DNA of 6,350 nt from an uncultured Bacilli bacterium (lineage in GTDB: Bacteria; Bacillota_I; Bacilli_A; RF39; UBA660), in NCBI GenBank assembly GCA_947628495.1, contig CANRAC010000057.1, positions 1-6,350 of the forward strand. The letters are read 5' to 3'. The notes under the pieces are model-generated. The model had not been told where the DNA came from and made no database searches. It was given only the letters and a program-made list of their open reading frames with translations. This document shows positions 4,405 through 6,350 of the stretch, in pieces. The position numbers and the translations under genes were made by a program. Positions within the stretch are counted from its first letter, which is position 1. Each line of letters opens with the position of its first letter.

Positions 4405-5598
4405 ATGGCTGTAAAAGGAAGTAGTGAAGGTTCTGTATTTTATAATAAACAAAGAAAATGCTTTTGTGCGCAGTATAGAGAATATGACGTTAAAACTGGA
4501 ACAATGAAAAAGAAAACTAAAAGTTTTAAAACACAAGAAGAAGCAAAAAAATATATTCAAAGTATTATGTATCAAAAGGAAAATTCACTTTTTATTGAAC
4601 ATAATGGAATTCCTTTATGTGAATTTATGAAATCTAATTTGAAAACAAAATTAAATACAGAACAAATAAAGCCCACTCAATTTAGTAGAGTTATGAGAAC
4701 TATTGAGCAAATTGAGAAATTGCCTATAGGTTCAAAAAATATAGATAAAATTACTACAGAAGAATTACAAAGCACAATTAACTATTATAAAGATTTAAGT
4801 AAATCTTCTATTGCTAAAATATATCAACTGTATAATCAGACTTTTAAAATGGCTTTTAATAAAGGTTATTTAACTAGAAATCCTATGACAAATGTTATTA
4901 AACCTAAAAGCTTAAAAAAGACAAAAAAGGTTAGAGCTTTAACATTTGATGAGCAACAAAATTTTACAAATTGGTTATTAGATAAAAATATTAATAATTG
5001 TAGATATAAAAATGTGTTTTTAATTCAAATGTATATGGGGTTAAGAGTTGGAGAAGTTTTAGCATTAACGCTAGATGATATTGATTTAAAAAATAGGAAA
5101 ATGAGAGTACGTAGAACATTAACTACTGATGAGAATAATGCAATTATAATGGGAGAAACTACAAAAACAGAATCTGGTAAACGAGTTTTATCAGTGCCTG
5201 ATTATTTATACCCACATATCATTGAACAAATGAAATTTGCAGAACTTCAAGAAAATAATGAAGAAAAATTATTGTTTAAACCGGAAAGACAGAGATATAC
5301 TAGAAGAACTAATGTTAATTCAGAGTTAAAAAGAATATTAAAAATTAATTTTAACATTGAAGATATTTCTACTCATAGTTTAAGACATACTTATTGTACA
5401 AGATGTATTGAGGCAGGTATCGATCCAATGGTAGTTGCTAGTCTTTTGGGGCAGTCCGATATTGATATGGTATATAATGTCTATACAGATATACAAGAAA
5501 AGTTTAAAACAAATGAACTAGCAAAGATTAATAAATACTATTTAACTAATAATTTAATTTCAAATGATACTTTCATACCAGATGATATGGAGCGATAA
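4405..5598 (+). CDS. int: tyrosine site-specific integrase (Tn916/phage type)
   Basis: A 397-residue recombinase that would insert and excise the element. The N-terminus (about 4-58: GSVFYNKQRKCFCAQYREYD, then TKSFKTQEEAKKYIQ) is an arm-binding AP2-like domain. The core-binding SAM-like domain spans about 70-160 and the catalytic domain about 175-375. Active-site residues seen are Arg214 (GLRVGE), Lys254 (TKTESGKR), His324 and Arg327 (HSLRH), and nucleophile Tyr360 (NVY). The box III position that is normally His (LGHS) is Gln350 (LGQS, codon CAG at 5452-5454). Trp or Lys occur there in some relatives, so activity is likely but may be lowered. The length is normal. The ATG at 4405 is chosen over a GTG at 4393 because GGTGGG lies 7 nt upstream. 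It is the last gene of the operon, about 250 bp from the tRNA-derived attachment sequence. Confidence 0.95.
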   Translation: MAVKGSSEGSVFYNKQRKCFCAQYREYDVKTGTMKKKTKSFKTQEEAKKYIQSIMYQKENSLFIEHNGIPLCEFMKSNLKTKLNTEQIKPTQFSRVMRTIEQIEKLPIGSKNIDKITTEELQSTINYYKDLSKSSIAKIYQLYNQTFKMAFNKGYLTRNPMTNVIKPKSLKKTKKVRALTFDEQQNFTNWLLDKNINNCRYKNVFLIQMYMGLRVGEVLALTLDDIDLKNRKMRVRRTLTTDENNAIIMGETTKTESGKRVLSVPDYLYPHIIEQMKFAELQENNEEKLLFKPERQRYTRRTNVNSELKRILKINFNIEDISTHSLRHTYCTRCIEAGIDPMVVASLLGQSDIDMVYNVYTDIQEKFKTNELAKINKYYLTNNLISNDTFIPDDMER

Positions 5599-5623
5599 TG
5601 CTACAGACTCTTTACCTTTAGGC

Positions 5624-5690
5624 TTTGTTTAGCCAGTAATGTCAACACTGGCTAAACATTTTCAAATTTTACATAATTTGTTTAGCCAGT
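5624..5690 (+). repeat. TTTGTTTAGCCAGT repeats near the element end
   Basis: The 14-mer occurs at 5624-5637 and 5677-5690, 53 bp apart. An inverted copy of its last 11 bases is at 5647-5657. Three copies between the integrase and the att sequence suggest integrase or excisionase arm sites. Confidence 0.5.
5627..5660 (+). terminator. perfect hairpin after the integrase, probable terminator
   Basis: GTTTAGCCAGT (5627-5637) and ACTGGCTAAAC (5647-5657) form an 11-bp perfect stem with a 9-nt loop, 28 bp after the integrase stop. The T-run is short (ATTTTC), so termination may be partial. The arm sequence recurs nearby, so it may also be a protein-binding site. Confidence 0.5.
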
Positions 5691-5747
5691 CGTTTAAAAA
5701 ACTAAAAATTAAAGAAAATTAAAAATCGTGAAAATCATTGATATTCT

Positions 5748-5800
5748 AGTGAAAATTAATTTTTATAAATTTTTTAAAAAATTAATTAGTGAAAAATAAT
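5748..5800 (+). repeat. AGTGAAAAWTAAT direct repeats, candidate arm sites
   Basis: AGTGAAAATTAAT (5748-5760) and AGTGAAAAATAAT (5788-5800) are 40 bp apart, with a shorter GTGAAAA at 5728-5734. They flank an AT-only palindromic stretch around 5767-5785 and lie 50-120 bp from the tRNA fragment. That spacing fits integrase arm sites or a bendable segment, but low sequence complexity weakens the case. Confidence 0.35.
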
Positions 5801-5801
5801 A

Positions 5802-5833
5802 AAATAGCCTGTATTCTTAGATACAAGCTATTT
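5802..5833 (-). terminator. hairpin terminator next to the tRNA fragment
   Basis: AAATAGC/GCTATTT and TGTAT/ATACA stems with one mismatch and a 6-nt loop. Read on the minus strand it lies 16 bp after the CCA end of the tRNA fragment and is followed by a T-rich tail, as expected for a tRNA gene terminator. It may also stop plus-strand transcripts from the integrase side. Confidence 0.5.
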
Positions 5834-5849
5834 ACATTAATTTTTTTAT

Positions 5850-5894
5850 TGGTTGCGGGGGTAAGACTCGAACTTACGACCTTCGGGTTATGAG
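5850..5894 (-). pseudogene. 3' part of tRNA-fMet (CAT), candidate att site
   Basis: On the minus strand these 45 bases read as the end of an initiator tRNA. They hold the anticodon loop CTCATAA with anticodon CAT, the 3' anticodon strand CCCGA, the variable loop AGGTC, a complete T arm (GTAAG, TTCGAGT, CTTAC), acceptor strand CCCCGCA, A and CCA. CCCCGCA is the partner of CGCGGGG in bacterial tRNA-fMet, whose first pair is the mismatched C-A typical of initiators. The 5' half is absent: past 5894 the sequence does not pair or resemble tRNA. Such 3' tRNA copies next to an integrase are typical attachment cores, here breaking in the anticodon loop. It cannot make a functional tRNA. Confidence 0.82.
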
Positions 5895-6168
5895 TAAAGC
5901 TCTCAAAGTGTTGGTTTACAAGGCTTTTGTCGGTTTTTGTTGGTATATTTGGTGTGCGTTAGTTTTTAACTTTGTAAATTTATGTGATTTTTGGTTCTTT
6001 TTGGTAGCTAATGTGCCCAAATTGAGCCCAATTATGATTAGGCTATTTTATAGTTTTTAAAGTAGCCTAGTTATGATTTTTATAAATGGCTTAAACTATT
6101 GGTATTAGTAAATTATAAGCCTATCTATGTATTAAAATAAAAATATAAATTTATGGAGGTATTTTGTT
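5895..6168. other. non-coding stretch beyond the att sequence
   Basis: No gene found. The first 110 bp are strikingly T/G-rich on the plus strand (repeated TTGGT and GTTGGT words). Next come GCCCAA repeats at 6015-6020 and 6026-6031. A hairpin of up to 14 bp follows (6037-6050 with 6058-6071, core TAGGCTA/TAGCCTA). TTATGATT occurs at both its flanks. The layout looks like the end of another element or of the same element in circular form. Confidence 0.45.
6091..6119 (+). promoter_or_regulatory. candidate promoter of the rightmost gene
   Basis: TTAAAC (6091-6096), 17 bp, TATAAG (6114-6119), about 50 bp ahead of the start codon. The boxes are moderate matches. Confidence 0.4.
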
Positions 6169-6350
6169 ATGAATAATTTAAGAGAAGTTAACGATGATAT
6201 TTTAAAGGAATTTATAGAGATTAGGAAAGATAGTATTTCTACCTTTGATGATGCTGATAAGGAGTATTGCCATTATTTTGATACTATTATGAATGAAGTT
6301 TTAAAGGCTGTTCCTGAAGATAAACAAGATTATATTAAAATGAATTTTGA
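6169..6350 (+). CDS. hypothetical protein, 3' end outside the window
   Basis: An open frame of 60 codons runs off the window edge. The ATG at 6169 follows a good ribosome site (GGAGG, 6155-6159) at 9 nt. The visible part, beginning MNNLREVNDDILKEFIEIRK, is strongly acidic and helical, with a cluster of Asp, Glu, His and Tyr around residues 26-38 (TFDDADKEYCHYF). I do not recognise the family. It has its own promoter and lies across the att sequence from the integrase, so it belongs either to a neighbouring element or to the opposite end of the same element in circular or tandem form. Confidence 0.7.
   Translation, partial: MNNLREVNDDILKEFIEIRKDSISTFDDADKEYCHYFDTIMNEVLKAVPEDKQDYIKMNF

Noticed and set aside
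4351..4575. 74-codon minus-strand ORF
   Set aside because: Antisense to the excisionase-integrase junction; Phe/Ser-rich shadow.
5850..5940. complete tRNA gene
   Set aside because: Only the anticodon loop to CCA end is present. No D arm or 5' acceptor strand (CGCGGGG) is found to the right.

Overview
The window is very AT-rich Firmicutes DNA. It has AAGGAG-type ribosome binding sites, TTGATT-17-TATAAT promoters and TGA used as a stop. A stand-alone Spo0A-like DNA-binding domain points to a spore-forming clostridial or related gut lineage. Most of the window reads as one end of a small integrative element. It has an XRE repressor, a divergent lytic-type side, an excisionase and a tyrosine integrase, and it ends at a 45-bp 3' part of an initiator tRNA (tRNA-fMet) that looks like an attachment site. 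No conjugation, replication or phage structural gene is visible, but the element continues past the left edge.

Left third (7-2003, minus strand). The XRE regulator (1299-2003) is the first gene of a compact minus-strand operon. It is followed by a 57-residue protein with a CxH...CxxC cysteine pattern, a 92-residue protein and a 244-residue protein with one N-terminal membrane segment. No promoter was seen between them, so the cargo is probably made in the quiescent state together with the repressor. A short repeat, AAATAGTARTTT, lies ahead of each of the three cargo genes.

Switch region (2004-2645). Two divergent promoters with identical -35 and -10 boxes face away from each other. The plus-strand promoter has an extended -10 and an operator-like palindrome at its start point. 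It leads into about 275 nt of unusually GC-rich, strongly foldable sequence ending in a good intrinsic terminator. This is either an unrecognised structured RNA or an attenuated leader with very small ORFs. Downstream are three copies of a 15-bp inverted-repeat motif (consensus TTGCGTATASTGCAA), then a promoter and a 121-residue protein resembling the isolated Spo0A C-terminal DNA-binding domain.

Right operon (3195-5598, plus strand). A sigma-region-4-like HTH protein, a DUF3846-like protein, an excisionase-like HTH protein and the integrase are packed with 1-nt gaps or an ATGA overlap. The integrase has the R, K, HxxR and Y catalytic residues but carries Gln where box III normally has His.

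Right end (5599-6350). After the integrase come TTTGTTTAGCCAGT repeats, AT-rich candidate arm sites, a terminator hairpin and the tRNA-fMet 3' fragment on the minus strand. The sequence beyond the fragment is not the tRNA 5' half. The junction is therefore best explained by a tandem array of elements, a circular (attP) form or a decayed neighbour. A second unit then begins, with a promoter and a truncated gene of unknown function.
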